Source: Methylobacterium sp. Leaf465
Lineage (GTDB): Bacteria; Pseudomonadota; Alphaproteobacteria; Rhizobiales; Beijerinckiaceae
Length of the DNA stretch: 64,000 nt
NCBI RefSeq assembly: GCF_001424705.1
Contig: NZ_LMRA01000044.1
Coordinates: 108,123 to 172,122 of the forward strand
Direction of reading: 5' to 3'
Under the pieces are notes generated by a model. That model did not search any database. It was not told the origin of the DNA and worked only from the letters and a program-made list of their open reading frames with translations. Shown here piece after piece: positions 8,064 to 17,747 of the stretch; position 1 is the stretch's first letter; each line of letters opens with the position of its first letter. Both the position numbers and the translations under genes were made by a program.

Positions 8064-8330
8064 TCAGCAGCGGTTCCCGCCCGAGGTCTGGCCGTATTGC
8101 TGGGTGGGGAAGTTCTGCTGGTTGGCGTTGCCCTCGGCGGCCGAGCTCATCGCACAACGATCGGGATTGCGCGGCGGCGCGAAGCGGCGGCCGTCCAGAG
8201 ATCCGGTGGTCTCAACGTCGTAGGGCGCGAACGTGGTGTAACGAGAGGGGCTGTCGTAAGCGATCGCGGACGAAATCGAGGCAACGCCAATGACAAGGGC
8301 GGCGGCGAGGGCGGCGATACGGATCTTCAT
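8064..8330 (-). CDS. Small secreted protein with EGNANQ/QQYGQTSGG tail (paralogue B)
   Basis: 88 aa starting MKIRIAALAAALVIGVASIS, a Sec signal peptide with cleavage near AIA-YD. The mature part has DVETTGSLDGRRF and ends EGNANQQNFPTQQYGQTSGG plus NRC. It shares both the TTGS segment and the tail with the protein encoded at 1356-1625. It has two cysteines in the mature part (DRCAM and the last residue), which the other lacks. The two are exported paralogues of unknown function. Confidence 0.7.
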   Translation of the reverse strand: MKIRIAALAAALVIGVASISSAIAYDSPSRYTTFAPYDVETTGSLDGRRFAPPRNPDRCAMSSAAEGNANQQNFPTQQYGQTSGGNRC

Positions 8331-9041
8331 TGAGACCGACGCGCGCCTTTACAGCACGAACCAAGTCACCGGATCATTTCTATTTGTCTGAAAGAAATGT
8401 AGGGAGCCCTTGTCATTCTCGACGTGCCAGGAGACACGTGATGCGCCGGATGAAACACGGATGAGGGACATCTGGTTTCGGCTCTTGTGGTACGGACCGT
8501 GAAAAAGATTGTCTAAAGGCCTGCTTTCGAACAAGGTAGACCAGCGCCGGTGTTCGGGCCGATCGTGGTTCAGGTGGCAGGGCTGGCGGAAGTCCGCGAG
8601 GTTTCCAGGCCCTTGGTTCGCCGTGTCGTGATCGCGATGCCCGGTGGCCAAGACCCCGCGCGTGGTTCGGACGGTATCCGACGCGCATGTGGGATCGCGA
8701 TCCCGGTCCGTCTCATCCACCATGAGACTGCGGTTCTATTTTCCCGACAGAAACGAGGCGTCTCGACGTTGCTCGAACCACGCCTCGCGAGGATGCCGGG
8801 AAAACGACCGCATCCGAGACACGTCAATAAATAAGACCAATGCCTGACTCGGACGGCTTGCAAACGCTCGCTGGCTGCAGACGGAACGTCAGGACCTAGC
8901 ATTCCCGAAATCGACCGGCATGCTGTGCGACGATCACATTGCAATGATGTCGGGGATTGTGTTCTAAGCTACGGCGCAACCTTTCCGGTCGAGGCTGCTT
9001 AGGTCGACATACTGAGCGCGGGGCATGGCCCAGGAGGGCAC
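8331..9041. other. Long region without a supported gene, upstream of crp/fnr copy 1
   Basis: About 710 bases. It has open frames on both strands up to 124 codons, but none with a ribosome site, recognisable motif or convincing composition. It contains the promoter region for the Crp/Fnr gene at 9042. It may be decayed coding sequence. Confidence 0.35.
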
Positions 9042-9824
9042 ATGCTCAATCCGTTCATCCAGAAGCTCGGACGCCGCTTTGCACTCTCCGAGTCTGACGA
9101 GCAGGCTCTCAGGAGCGCGAGCGCACACCTTCGTGGGGTTCACGCCCGCACCACCCTCATCTCGGAGGGGGACGTGCCGGATCACGTCCACCTCATCCAG
9201 AGTGGGTTTGCCTGCCGCTACAAGGTTCTTCCCGGCGGCGGACGGTCGATCGTCGCCTTTCTGATCCCCGGAGACTTCTGCGACCTGAACGTCTCGATCC
9301 TCGGCGCGATGGACCACTGCATCGGAACGATCAGTTCCTGCGACGTGGTGCGGATCCCTCGCTCGGTCGTGAACGATCTCACCGCACGTCACCCGGCCTT
9401 GAACCGCGCCCTGCAGTGGGCTGGCCTGGTCGACGAGGCGATCCTCCGGGAGTGGCTGGTTTGCATGGGTCGGCGTTCGGCCGACCGGCAAGTCGCGCAT
9501 CTGTTCTGTGAGCTCCTGATCCGTCTGCAGACGGTCGGGCTCGCCACGGACAACAGCTACCCGTTCCCTCTCACCCAGCTCGACCTCGGTGATGCCATGG
9601 GGCTCTCGAACGTGCACATCAACCGTGTGCTGCAGGAGTTGCGGGGCCTGGGGCTGGTCATCATCAAGGAGCGGCGGGTGACCCTACCGAACGTTGCCGC
9701 CATCCAGGGCTATGCGGGCTTCAATCCGAACTACCTTCACCTGCACCCGAAGGCCCCCCCCGCACCCGGCGTTGTAGGGCGTCAGCGGCATCCTCAGGGA
9801 CAAGACGTCACACCCATTTGTTAA
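9042..9824 (+). CDS. Crp/Fnr-family transcriptional regulator, copy 1
   Basis: 260 aa preceded by a strong AGGAGG site. Residues about 15-130 form the cyclic-nucleotide-binding-like jelly roll (GDVPDHVHLIQSGFACRYKV, LIPGDFCDLNV). Residues about 140-225 form the winged helix with recognition region DLGDAMGLSNVHINRVLQEL. No Fnr-type cysteine cluster or clear cAMP-binding Arg/Ser pocket is seen, so the effector is unknown. The 30-residue tail after YLHLHPKAPP is not shared with copy 2. A DUF6894 gene follows about 110 bases later, and the same pair recurs at 16863-17987. Confidence 0.9.
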   Translation: MLNPFIQKLGRRFALSESDEQALRSASAHLRGVHARTTLISEGDVPDHVHLIQSGFACRYKVLPGGGRSIVAFLIPGDFCDLNVSILGAMDHCIGTISSCDVVRIPRSVVNDLTARHPALNRALQWAGLVDEAILREWLVCMGRRSADRQVAHLFCELLIRLQTVGLATDNSYPFPLTQLDLGDAMGLSNVHINRVLQELRGLGLVIIKERRVTLPNVAAIQGYAGFNPNYLHLHPKAPPAPGVVGRQRHPQGQDVTPIC

Positions 9825-9935
9825 ATCTTTGGTCGGGCGCGTGGCCTATGCTGCACCGTATCGCGGCCATGTTGTCCCGGCCTTCCGCGCCTGTGAGACC
9901 CCGTGTGCTCCCGCCTGCTGCGCGTGGAGAACGCC

Positions 9936-10175
9936 GTGCCTCGCTACTTCTTCGATATTCACGACGGCAAGACGACGCGCGATGACGAGGGCATGGACCT
10001 TCGCGGCCCTGAGGAGGCAGCTCAGTATGCCAAATCGGTCCTGCCGGGGATCGTCGCACACGAGGTCCCCAAGGATGGCGAACACCAGGCCTTCTCGGTG
10101 CTCGTGACGGACGAGGACGGGCATCCGATCTACTCGGCCGCCATGACCTACACGGGCACCTGGCTGATCCGATGA
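9936..10175 (+). CDS. DUF6894-family small protein, copy 1
   Basis: 79 aa starting from a GTG with GGAG six bases upstream: (M)PRYFFDIHDGKTTRDDEGMD. The family signature is a PRYFFD-x-HDG opening, a middle with AAQYAKSVLPGIVA, and the end FSVLVTDEDGHPIYSAAM. Such proteins are abundant in Methylobacterium and are of unknown function. An in-frame ATG 33 bases upstream has no better ribosome site. It probably forms a unit with the preceding Crp/Fnr gene. Confidence 0.8.
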   Translation: MPRYFFDIHDGKTTRDDEGMDLRGPEEAAQYAKSVLPGIVAHEVPKDGEHQAFSVLVTDEDGHPIYSAAMTYTGTWLIR

Positions 10176-10674
10176 ACAGGGTCTCGCACGCCGAGTGAAA
10201 CGCCGTGCCACGCCGCAGCGGTGTACGACGCCCACGGCGATCCGGTGCTGAAGGAGCCCGTTTTCGCCTCCAGGCGACGCGGAACAAGGCATGAGCCCTT
10301 GCCGAGGTCGGCCGCCGACCTGGGGGACAGCCTGCGGCGCGTTCATCCGATCGGATCGCTCCATCCCTCTCGATCTGCGCCGAGGGACAGTCGCGGCCGC
10401 GCATCCTGTCGCAGAAACATCAGTCGATCATCCAGCCTCCCCGACAGAGAAATTTGAAACAAACAACACCGGCATCGTATCGCGTTCGTCATGCATGACC
10501 TTGCACGCGAAACGCCGCCCGTCCGCCTGTGTTGGTGGAGTGAAGCGCTGCGGTCTCGCGCATCGGGTGCTGAGACGAAGCATTGATTGAACCACGCAGC
10601 AAACGCCGGCGTCGACTTGATCTTTCGTTTGGCAGAGTCTCTATTTCTTCTTTCAGCCCGCGCTGGCAATCGCT
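10176..10674. other. Convergent intergenic region between DUF6894 copy 1 and the adhesin 3' end
   Basis: About 500 bases with no supported gene. The part near 10590-10670 is T-rich and may hold the transcription end of the adhesin gene, but no clear stem with a U-run is visible. Confidence 0.35.
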
Positions 10675-13600
10675 TTAGAACTCTCCGGCCAACCCCGCGC
10701 GGACACCCTGCTGATTGGCCTGGCTGTAGCTGTAGCCGGCCGTCAGCGCGATCGGGATCGTGGTATCCAGCCGATGCGCCAGCCCGACTCCTCCGGCCCA
10801 CTCGCCCCGGAACGTGGCGCCGTTGAGCGTCCAGCTTGTCTTGCCGGGCTGCGACGGCATGGAGGCCGAGGTCATCGCCATGGCGGCAGCGATGCCTTGG
10901 CGCGCTTCGCGCCGCGTTGCCGTGGCGTACTGGCCGATGCCGTTGATCTGCGCCCCCAGGGTCTCAACCTGGTTCGCCAAGCCTGCGATATGGCCAGGTC
11001 CATAGTCGGAGGTCGCCAGGTTGCCGGCGGCATCGGCGGTCACGAACGCGGTGGCGCCCGTCTGGACCGCCCTGCTCTGCGAAGAGCCGACCCCGGCCAA
11101 GGTGTAGCTGCTGCGCTGCGAGCCGATGGCGATCTGATTGGCCCGAGCCGTGGCGACACCCGCACCGATCGCGATGGCATTGTCCTGCTTCGCCACGGCC
11201 CCCCGTCCCAGGGCGATCGCGTCGGAGCCTTGCGCGCTCGCATTCATCCCGACGGCCGTGGCGCCCGCGCCAGCGGCATTTGCCGAGCGGCCAAGGGCCG
11301 TGCTGTTCTCCGCCGTCGCGCTGGCGAAGGCACCGAAGGCCGAGGCTTCGTTCCCGCTGGCCAGCGTGTTGTAGCCGACGGCCGTGGTCGGGTCCGCGAT
11401 CGCCCGTGCCCCGTAGCCGATGGCCGTCGATCCATCCCAGGTCGCCTGAGCCGCCGTGCCGATGGCGGTGGTCGCGGCAGCCATCGCCTGGCTGCCTTGT
11501 CCGAAGGCTGCGCTGTCGGCGCCGCTGGCGAGGCTGCTCGCACCGACGGCCGTCGTCCGGTCCCCTGCCGCCGCGCTGTCATGGCCGATGCTGGTCGTGC
11601 CTTCGCCCCGTGAGGTGGTCATGGAGCCCACGGCAACGCTCGCGACCCCCACGGCCATGGCCCCGTAACCGCTGGCATAGGCATCGGCGCCGGAGGCGAC
11701 CGGCTTGACCGCGCCACGGGTGTTGTTCGACCGGACCGGGAAGTCCTGAAGCTTGGCTTCGACGGCCTGCGCCGTCGTGTTGAGCTGGCCAAGGTTGACC
11801 GCATCACCCGCGGCCTTGCCGTCGGCGACGCCGCTGACCTGCCGCGGCCCCTCCGTGCCGGACACGCTGACGACGATTCCACCGGCCTGTGCCGCGACGG
11901 TGACGGCTCCCCCCGAGCCCGTCGGCGACAGGCTCACCGAACCGCCGGAGGTGCTGGATTGGAGAGAGGCCATCTGCTGCGCCACCGCCCCGATGTCCGT
12001 GGCGTTGCGGGCCAAAGCCGTATCGACGGCGCTGAGGGCGCTGCCGACATCGGTGTAGGTGCTGCCGCGAATGCTGTAGCTCGGCCGGGTCCAGCCACCG
12101 ACGGCATCGAAGCGCGCCCCGCCCCCCAGCATGCCGGCAAGCTGGGTGTTCGTGGCAAAGAGCTGCCCGCCGTTGATCGCATCGGTGGAACCGCTGCCGA
12201 GGCCGCCCCCGGCGACATTGACGATGCGCCGCTCGGCGCCGACGCGTCCGATCGAGAGCGTGTCCGCCTGATCCGCAAGCGCGCCGTTGCCCAGCGCAAC
12301 GGCGCGCGCTGCCGTGACCGTCGCCCCCTGGCCGAGCGCGAGGGCATCACGGGCCGTCACGGACGGCGCCGCGAGGCCGGACGGGTTGCTCGTGGCCAGC
12401 GGCAGATCGCCGATGCGGGCGCCGACCCCCGTCACCGCCGCATCCAGCTGGGCGAGCGTGACGGCATCGTTGCCGGCGGTTCCCGCGGCCAGCCCCCTCA
12501 GCGTCCGGGTGCCCTGCGAACCCGTGAGATCGACGACGTTGCCGCCCGTCCCTGCGGCCACCGTGATGCCGCCGCTGGCCCCGTGCTGTTGCACGAGACC
12601 GATCGCGCCATCGTCCAGGCTGCCGCGCAGGGCGGTCAGCGACGTCGAGAGCGCGCTCACCTGCTGGTTCGTGCTGTAGAGCTGGCCGCCATTGACCGCG
12701 TCGGTCGACCCCGAGGCGAGCGTGCCGCCGGCCAGGTTCACGATGCGGCGCTCGGCTCCGGGAGCACCGACCGAGACCGTATCCGCCTGCGTCGCGACCG
12801 AGCCGCTGCCGAGCGCCACCGAGCGCGCCGCGCCCGCCGCGGCACCGTAGCCCAGTGCAACCGCATCGCCCCCGGTCGCCGCGGCGATCGGCAGACCGGA
12901 CTGGCCGTTGATGGCGACGCCTGGGGAACTTCCCGTGCTCACGTTCGTCAGGGCCGCGCTGAGCTGGCCGACATTGACGGCATCGTTGGCGCTCAGGCCG
13001 GCGGCCACACCGGTGACGCGCCGATCGCCCGCACGCCCCGACAGGCTGATCTGGGTCCCGTTCGTGGTCGCACCGACGCTGAGATCACGGCTCGCCGGAT
13101 CCTGCTGAACGAGTCCGAGGGTGCCGTCGGCGAGGCCGGTCTGCAGGCTGGAGAGCCCCGCCGACACGCCCGTCAGATGGGTCGTGTTCGCGGTCACCTG
13201 CCCCTGGAGGTTCGTGACCGTGATGGCATTGGCCGCGCCGGCGCGCTGGAGGGCCGCGATCCCGGTGCTGTTTCCCTCCGTTCGGGCATCGAGGGCGCCG
13301 ATGGCGCCCGAGACGGTGCCATAGCCGAGCCCGGCCACCGTGAAGGTCGGACCCGTGAAGGTTCCGGTGGCCGGATCGAAGGCCGCGCCCCCACCCAGAG
13401 CTTGACCGACGCCCGTCAGGCCTCCCTGCACGCCCGTGAGCCGTCCGGTGGTCGCCGCCAGGGCTTCGTTCGTGGCATGGAGCTGCCGTCCGGTGACGGC
13501 GTCGCTCGAGGCGGCCGTCAACGCCCCATCGCTGACGTTGACGATGCGGCGGGTCGCTCCGGCCGCGCCGACGGACAGGGTATCGGCGCCATCGGCAATC

Positions 13601-16311
13601 GAGCCGGCGCCGAGGGCGATGCTGCGCGCGCCCGTGGCCTGTGCGCCGTAGCCGACACCGACCGCGTCACGGCCCGTCGCCAGCGGCAGGGCGCCACCCG
13701 AGAGATTGTCGCTCGCGAGCGCCGGCGCTCCACCCCCACCGAGGCCGGCCACGAGGGTATTGAGCTGAGCCAGATTGACGGCGTCATTGGCGCCCGTTGC
13801 AGCGGCCACGCCGGTCACACGGCGATCGGCACCCCGCCCCCCGACGCTGACGAGGCTCCCGCCGGTATCGCCGGCAACCGTGACGGTTCCTGCGGCACCG
13901 GTCTGCTGGACGAGGCCGACGCTGCCGTTGGCCAGCCCGATCTGCAGGTTGGCGAGGCTGTTCGCGGTGCTGGCGACGCCGTTCGCGTTCGTCGTGGTTT
14001 GGGCCTGAAGCGTGTTCAGGTTCGCTGTGGCGCTGGCGATCTCGCTCGTCTGGGCATTCACCTGGCCCTGGAGACCGGCGAGACCCACCGTGTTGCCCGC
14101 AACCGCCTGGTTCGTCGCGTGGAGCTGCCCACCGTTGATGGCGTCCGTCGAGTTGGCCGCGACGGTGCCGGCCGCCATGCCCGAGACCTGACGGGGTCCC
14201 GAGGTCCCGGCCAGGCTGATCCGGCCCCCATCGGTGCCACTGCCGACCGAGATGTCGCGGGTGATCGCGTTCTGCTGGACGAGACCGATCGTTCCCGTCT
14301 GGACGCCGACGCGCAGGCTGGTGAGGTCGCCGGCCGTGTTCGTGAGGGACGTCGCCGTCGTGCCCAGCTGCCCCTGCAAGGTCCCCAGCGAGGCATTGAG
14401 GGTGGCGACCGTACTCGTGAGCTGGCCCTGCACGCTGGTGATGGCCGCGGTGTTGCCCGCAAGAGCCTGGTTCGCGGCGTTGAGCTGCGCGCCGTTCACC
14501 GCATCGGTCGAGCCCGCACTCACGGACCCCGACGCGACACCGCTGAGCTGGCGCGCACCGAGGGTTCCGGCGATGCTCACGCGCGTGCCATCCGTCGCAG
14601 CGCCCAGGGTCAGGGTGCGGCTGGTCGGATCCTGGCTGAGGAGCCCCAGGGAACTGCTGCCCACGACGGTCTGCAGGCTGGCGAGGCCGGCGCTGTTCGA
14701 TGCCAGTTGCTGGTTGGTGGCGTAGAGTTGCGCCCCGTTGACGGCATCCGTCGAACCATTGGCGACGAGACCGGGCGCCAAGCCATGGATTCCGACGGCG
14801 CCGAGCATGCCGCCCTTGCTGAGATCGATCGAGGCGGTCGCCGCGCCGCCGCTTCCCGGGACGTACTGGACCGAAAGGGTGTCGAGCGCCCCGAGCGCCC
14901 CGCCGACGGATGCGTGCGAGGTCCCGCCGATGCTGTAGCTCGGAGCCTGATAGCTGCCCGTGACCGGATCGAAGCCGGCGCCGCCGCCCAGGGATGACGC
15001 GAGGGTCTGGCCGGACGCGCGCAGCTGGGTGAGATTGACGGCATCGTTGCCGTTGAGCCCGGCACTCACGCCCGTCACCCGACGGTCTCCGCTCACCCCC
15101 GAGAGGCTCAGCAGCGTCCCGTCGGTCCCCTTGCCGATCGTCACCGTGCGCGTGACGGCATCCTGCTGGACATAGCTGGGCAGGCCCGTGACCTGGTTCT
15201 GCAGGCTCTGCAGACCGGCAGCCGTGCTGGTGATCGCCGCGGTGTTGCCGGCCACCCGAAGGTCGAGCGCGCCGAGGGCCTCGCCGACGTTGTTGAAGGA
15301 ACTGCCCTGGACGGTGAAGCTCGGCGCCGTGAAGAGCCCGGTGGTGGCGTCGAACTTGGCGCCCCCTCCGAGTCCGCTGGCGAGATTGCCGCCGACACTG
15401 GAGAGCTGCCGCAGATTGACGGCGTCGGTGGGCTTCGTCCCGCCGGCGACGTTGATGATCTGCCGCTCCGCGCCGGCATCGCCGATCGAGACGGCACCGC
15501 TGGTGGAGGCGACCGTGGTCCCGCTGAAGCTCTCGACGGCGCCGCCGAGTCCGGGTCGGTTGGCGACGGATCCGCTGCCGAGGGCGACCGCACCTGCCGC
15601 GCCGACGGTCGTTCGCGCCCCCAGGGCGAGGGCGGCGACCGCCGTGCTGTGCGCGTCGGTGCCGAGGGCAATGCCATCATCGGCGCTGACGCTCCCGCGC
15701 AGACCGATCGCGAGGGCTTGGTTCGCCGTGACGGTGGCGCTCGAGCCCAGCGCGATCGCGTTGGTCTTGCCTGCGGCCGTGACGGAGCCGCTCCCCAGTG
15801 CGACCGATGTGACGTCGCCCGCGCTCGCCGCGCTCCCGGTCAGGCTGCCGAGACCGGTGATGCGGCCGCCACCGATCGCCAGGCCCTTGCTGGAATCGAG
15901 GGTCAGGCTGGATGCGCTGAGATTGCAGCCCGCGGGACTGTTGGCGCTGATGAGATTGCCGTTGGCGTCGAGGACACCGACGCGCAGGGTCACATCCGAC
16001 AGGGGTGCGATGACCCCTTGATTGATGTTGTCGACCAGGCCGGTCAGCGTCGTGCCCACCGCACCGAGCAGCCCCCCCGACGCGATCGGCGTGGGGGACG
16101 TGAGATGTGGCAATCGAACGCCGAGTCCGGCGCAGACATCGACCAGGGACGTCGACTGCGCCTGCGCAGATGTGGCGCACAGCAGAGCGATCAAGCTTGT
16201 CGATGAGAGGACCGACCCTCGCCAAGAGCCGAGAAGTGCGGTCCGAAAGGCACGTTTCGGGCTCGCACAGCCCGAACGATTTGAACTGATCCACATCATC
16301 GCCTGAACCAT
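10675..16311 (-). CDS. Giant trimeric autotransporter adhesin (YadA-like)
   Basis: About 1878 aa. The N-terminus carries a long signal region ending LIALLCATSAQAQ. A first YadA-type left-handed head follows (AIALGSSATV, LALGARTTVG, VALGSGSV). Next comes a very long stalk with a dozen neck-like motifs of the form DAVNxxQL (for example TDAVNGAQLYATNQ, SDAVTGRQLHATNE) separated by coiled-coil linkers and near-repeats such as GLVQQ and RRVTGVAAG. A second large head (SIGHDSAAAGDRTTAVGASS and similar) sits near the C-terminus. The end (GQYATATRREARQGIAAAMA to AGLAGEF) is the trimeric beta-barrel anchor with a final Phe. It mediates surface attachment. The start is uncertain: ATGs at 16311, 16299 and 16296, and a TTG upstream. 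Confidence 0.93.
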   Translation of the reverse strand: MVQAMMWISSNRSGCASPKRAFRTALLGSWRGSVLSSTSLIALLCATSAQAQSTSLVDVCAGLGVRLPHLTSPTPIASGGLLGAVGTTLTGLVDNINQGVIAPLSDVTLRVGVLDANGNLISANSPAGCNLSASSLTLDSSKGLAIGGGRITGLGSLTGSAASAGDVTSVALGSGSVTAAGKTNAIALGSSATVTANQALAIGLRGSVSADDGIALGTDAHSTAVAALALGARTTVGAAGAVALGSGSVANRPGLGGAVESFSGTTVASTSGAVSIGDAGAERQIINVAGGTKPTDAVNLRQLSSVGGNLASGLGGGAKFDATTGLFTAPSFTVQGSSFNNVGEALGALDLRVAGNTAAITSTAAGLQSLQNQVTGLPSYVQQDAVTRTVTIGKGTDGTLLSLSGVSGDRRVTGVSAGLNGNDAVNLTQLRASGQTLASSLGGGAGFDPVTGSYQAPSYSIGGTSHASVGGALGALDTLSVQYVPGSGGAATASIDLSKGGMLGAVGIHGLAPGLVANGSTDAVNGAQLYATNQQLASNSAGLASLQTVVGSSSLGLLSQDPTSRTLTLGAATDGTRVSIAGTLGARQLSGVASGSVSAGSTDAVNGAQLNAANQALAGNTAAITSVQGQLTSTVATLNASLGTLQGQLGTTATSLTNTAGDLTSLRVGVQTGTIGLVQQNAITRDISVGSGTDGGRISLAGTSGPRQVSGMAAGTVAANSTDAINGGQLHATNQAVAGNTVGLAGLQGQVNAQTSEIASATANLNTLQAQTTTNANGVASTANSLANLQIGLANGSVGLVQQTGAAGTVTVAGDTGGSLVSVGGRGADRRVTGVAAATGANDAVNLAQLNTLVAGLGGGGAPALASDNLSGGALPLATGRDAVGVGYGAQATGARSIALGAGSIADGADTLSVGAAGATRRIVNVSDGALTAASSDAVTGRQLHATNEALAATTGRLTGVQGGLTGVGQALGGGAAFDPATGTFTGPTFTVAGLGYGTVSGAIGALDARTEGNSTGIAALQRAGAANAITVTNLQGQVTANTTHLTGVSAGLSSLQTGLADGTLGLVQQDPASRDLSVGATTNGTQISLSGRAGDRRVTGVAAGLSANDAVNVGQLSAALTNVSTGSSPGVAINGQSGLPIAAATGGDAVALGYGAAAGAARSVALGSGSVATQADTVSVGAPGAERRIVNLAGGTLASGSTDAVNGGQLYSTNQQVSALSTSLTALRGSLDDGAIGLVQQHGASGGITVAAGTGGNVVDLTGSQGTRTLRGLAAGTAGNDAVTLAQLDAAVTGVGARIGDLPLATSNPSGLAAPSVTARDALALGQGATVTAARAVALGNGALADQADTLSIGRVGAERRIVNVAGGGLGSGSTDAINGGQLFATNTQLAGMLGGGARFDAVGGWTRPSYSIRGSTYTDVGSALSAVDTALARNATDIGAVAQQMASLQSSTSGGSVSLSPTGSGGAVTVAAQAGGIVVSVSGTEGPRQVSGVADGKAAGDAVNLGQLNTTAQAVEAKLQDFPVRSNNTRGAVKPVASGADAYASGYGAMAVGVASVAVGSMTTSRGEGTTSIGHDSAAAGDRTTAVGASSLASGADSAAFGQGSQAMAAATTAIGTAAQATWDGSTAIGYGARAIADPTTAVGYNTLASGNEASAFGAFASATAENSTALGRSANAAGAGATAVGMNASAQGSDAIALGRGAVAKQDNAIAIGAGVATARANQIAIGSQRSSYTLAGVGSSQSRAVQTGATAFVTADAAGNLATSDYGPGHIAGLANQVETLGAQINGIGQYATATRREARQGIAAAMAMTSASMPSQPGKTSWTLNGATFRGEWAGGVGLAHRLDTTIPIALTAGYSYSQANQQGVRAGLAGEF

Positions 16312-16862
16312 CGACCGTGATATGATCAATGTTAATAACTCAAGTGGTTAATGGAGTTATAATTCGAGGCGGGGGTCTAAACTATTCGTTCCGGCGTCGA
16401 AGGGACTGGTAAGTTTGCAACAGGCAGTCGCTTGTCCTTAGCAAATCTTCATCAGAACGATGTGCGCTGCCTACTAGAAGAGCGCGCTTCAAGCATGGCC
16501 GTTGACTGATTTGCGCGCCGAGATTGACCGATTTGTATATTCCAGAAACATCCAAAGAGAGCTATGAAATCAGCCAATGACTCCTGGCTATGAAAACTAA
16601 ATAAACGATGGCAAATATTCGTCTTGATATAGCCAAGCTGTAATCGTATTTCAGATTAAATTCGGATATTTTGTTTTCAGCTGCCATCGAGTCCCGAGAA
16701 GTAAAGTCTAACGGATACTCTAACTGAAATATATATCCTAATATCAAAAAAACGTGATCATGACAATTTGTAATAGTACGGCGTGATTGAGCGTTGTCTT
16801 GCTGTTTTCCAATAAAATGTATTTATGCATCCGACCCCGCCGGGACCTTCGCTTCCAGTCGC
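16312..16862. promoter_or_regulatory. AT-rich divergent control region between the adhesin and crp/fnr copy 2
   Basis: About 550 bases, much richer in A/T than the surroundings (for example ATTAATAACTC near 16330 and AAATAAACGATGG near 16600). It separates two divergent starts, so it must contain the promoters of both. A 61-codon frame on the minus strand (16562-16747) is open but probably due to low GC. The dyad TGAT-ATG-ATCA lies just upstream of the adhesin start. Foreign origin or silencer binding (for example MucR) is plausible but inferred. Confidence 0.5.
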
Positions 16863-17588
16863 ATGTCCAACCCTCTCGTCCAGAAGCTCGAACACCGCTT
16901 TGACCTCTCCGGGGCCGACAGGGCCTGCCTGGAGGGGCTGAAAGCCCATATCGTGTCGGTCCGCGCGCGCAGCAGCATCATCCGGCACGGCGATGCGCCG
17001 GATCACGCCCACATCATCCACAGTGGGTTTGCCTGCCGCTACAAAGCCCTGGCCGATGGCGGTCGGTTGATCTTGAGCTTCCTCATTCCCGGAGACATCT
17101 GCGATTTCAATGCGCAGGTTCTAGGACCGATGGATTATTCGGTTCGCGCCTTGAGCGACTGCGAAATCATCAAAATCCCACTCAAGGACTTCAATGATCT
17201 GACCGCGACCAAGCCGAACCTCGATCACGGCTTTCGCTGGATCAGTCTCATAGACGAGAGCATCTTGCGCGAGTGGCTCGTGCTGGCAAAGTGTCGTTCG
17301 GCGGAAAAACAAGTCGCTCATCTGTTCTGTGAATTGCTCGCCCGCCTCGGGGCGGTCGGTCTCACGGAAGGCGATAGATATGGTCTTCCTTTGACGCAAG
17401 CCGATATCGGTGACGCAACCGGTCTTTCGACGGTCCATGTCAATCGCATGCTTCAGAGACTGAGGGTCGAAAAACTCGTCGAATTCAAAAACAGGCAAGT
17501 CGACATATTAAATCTAAAAGCACTTAAAGATTTTGCAGAGTTCGATGACCAATATCTTCATCTTCGACAGAGACTAGCGCTCATATAG
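16863..17588 (+). CDS. Crp/Fnr-family transcriptional regulator, copy 2
   Basis: 241 aa starting MSNPLVQKLEHRFDLS. It is clearly paralogous to the protein encoded at 9042: SGFACRYKAL, FLIPGDICDFN, ILREWLVL, QVAHLFCELLARL and the recognition helix DATGLSTVHVNRMLQRL align one to one. It ends soon after QYLHLRQR and lacks copy 1's tail. The gene is less GC-rich in its last 150 bases than copy 1. It is divergent from the adhesin gene, so it is the best candidate for the adhesin's regulator. No strong ribosome site precedes the ATG. Confidence 0.9.
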   Translation: MSNPLVQKLEHRFDLSGADRACLEGLKAHIVSVRARSSIIRHGDAPDHAHIIHSGFACRYKALADGGRLILSFLIPGDICDFNAQVLGPMDYSVRALSDCEIIKIPLKDFNDLTATKPNLDHGFRWISLIDESILREWLVLAKCRSAEKQVAHLFCELLARLGAVGLTEGDRYGLPLTQADIGDATGLSTVHVNRMLQRLRVEKLVEFKNRQVDILNLKALKDFAEFDDQYLHLRQRLALI

Positions 17589-17747
17589 GATTGCCTTGTC
17601 GCATCGAAATACCTTCTTTTTTCGAAAGACGGCTTATATCCAAATTTTTATGCGGTCCTTTCAGCGTGGAGGACAATTTCGCATCCAGCCCTGGCGTAGG
17701 CTCCGACGAGACCTATGTGCTCCTACCGGATACATCCGGAGGTCCCA

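Noticed and set aside
11959..14997. A 1012-codon open frame antisense to the autotransporter, and similar long frames opposite typA (35850-37526), the restriction gene (33053-34129) and the decarboxylase (56158-58524)
   Set aside because: They mirror real genes, have arginine/histidine/aspartate-rich composition of GC-rich shadow frames, and contain no recognisable domains or ribosome sites.
16318..16328. TGAT-ATG-ATCA as an Fnr box
   Set aside because: The spacer is three bases, not the four of the Fnr consensus, and the outer bases do not fit.
16562..16747. 61-codon frame in the AT-rich region with a hydrophobic stretch
   Set aside because: No ribosome site and no family. It probably arises from low GC content.
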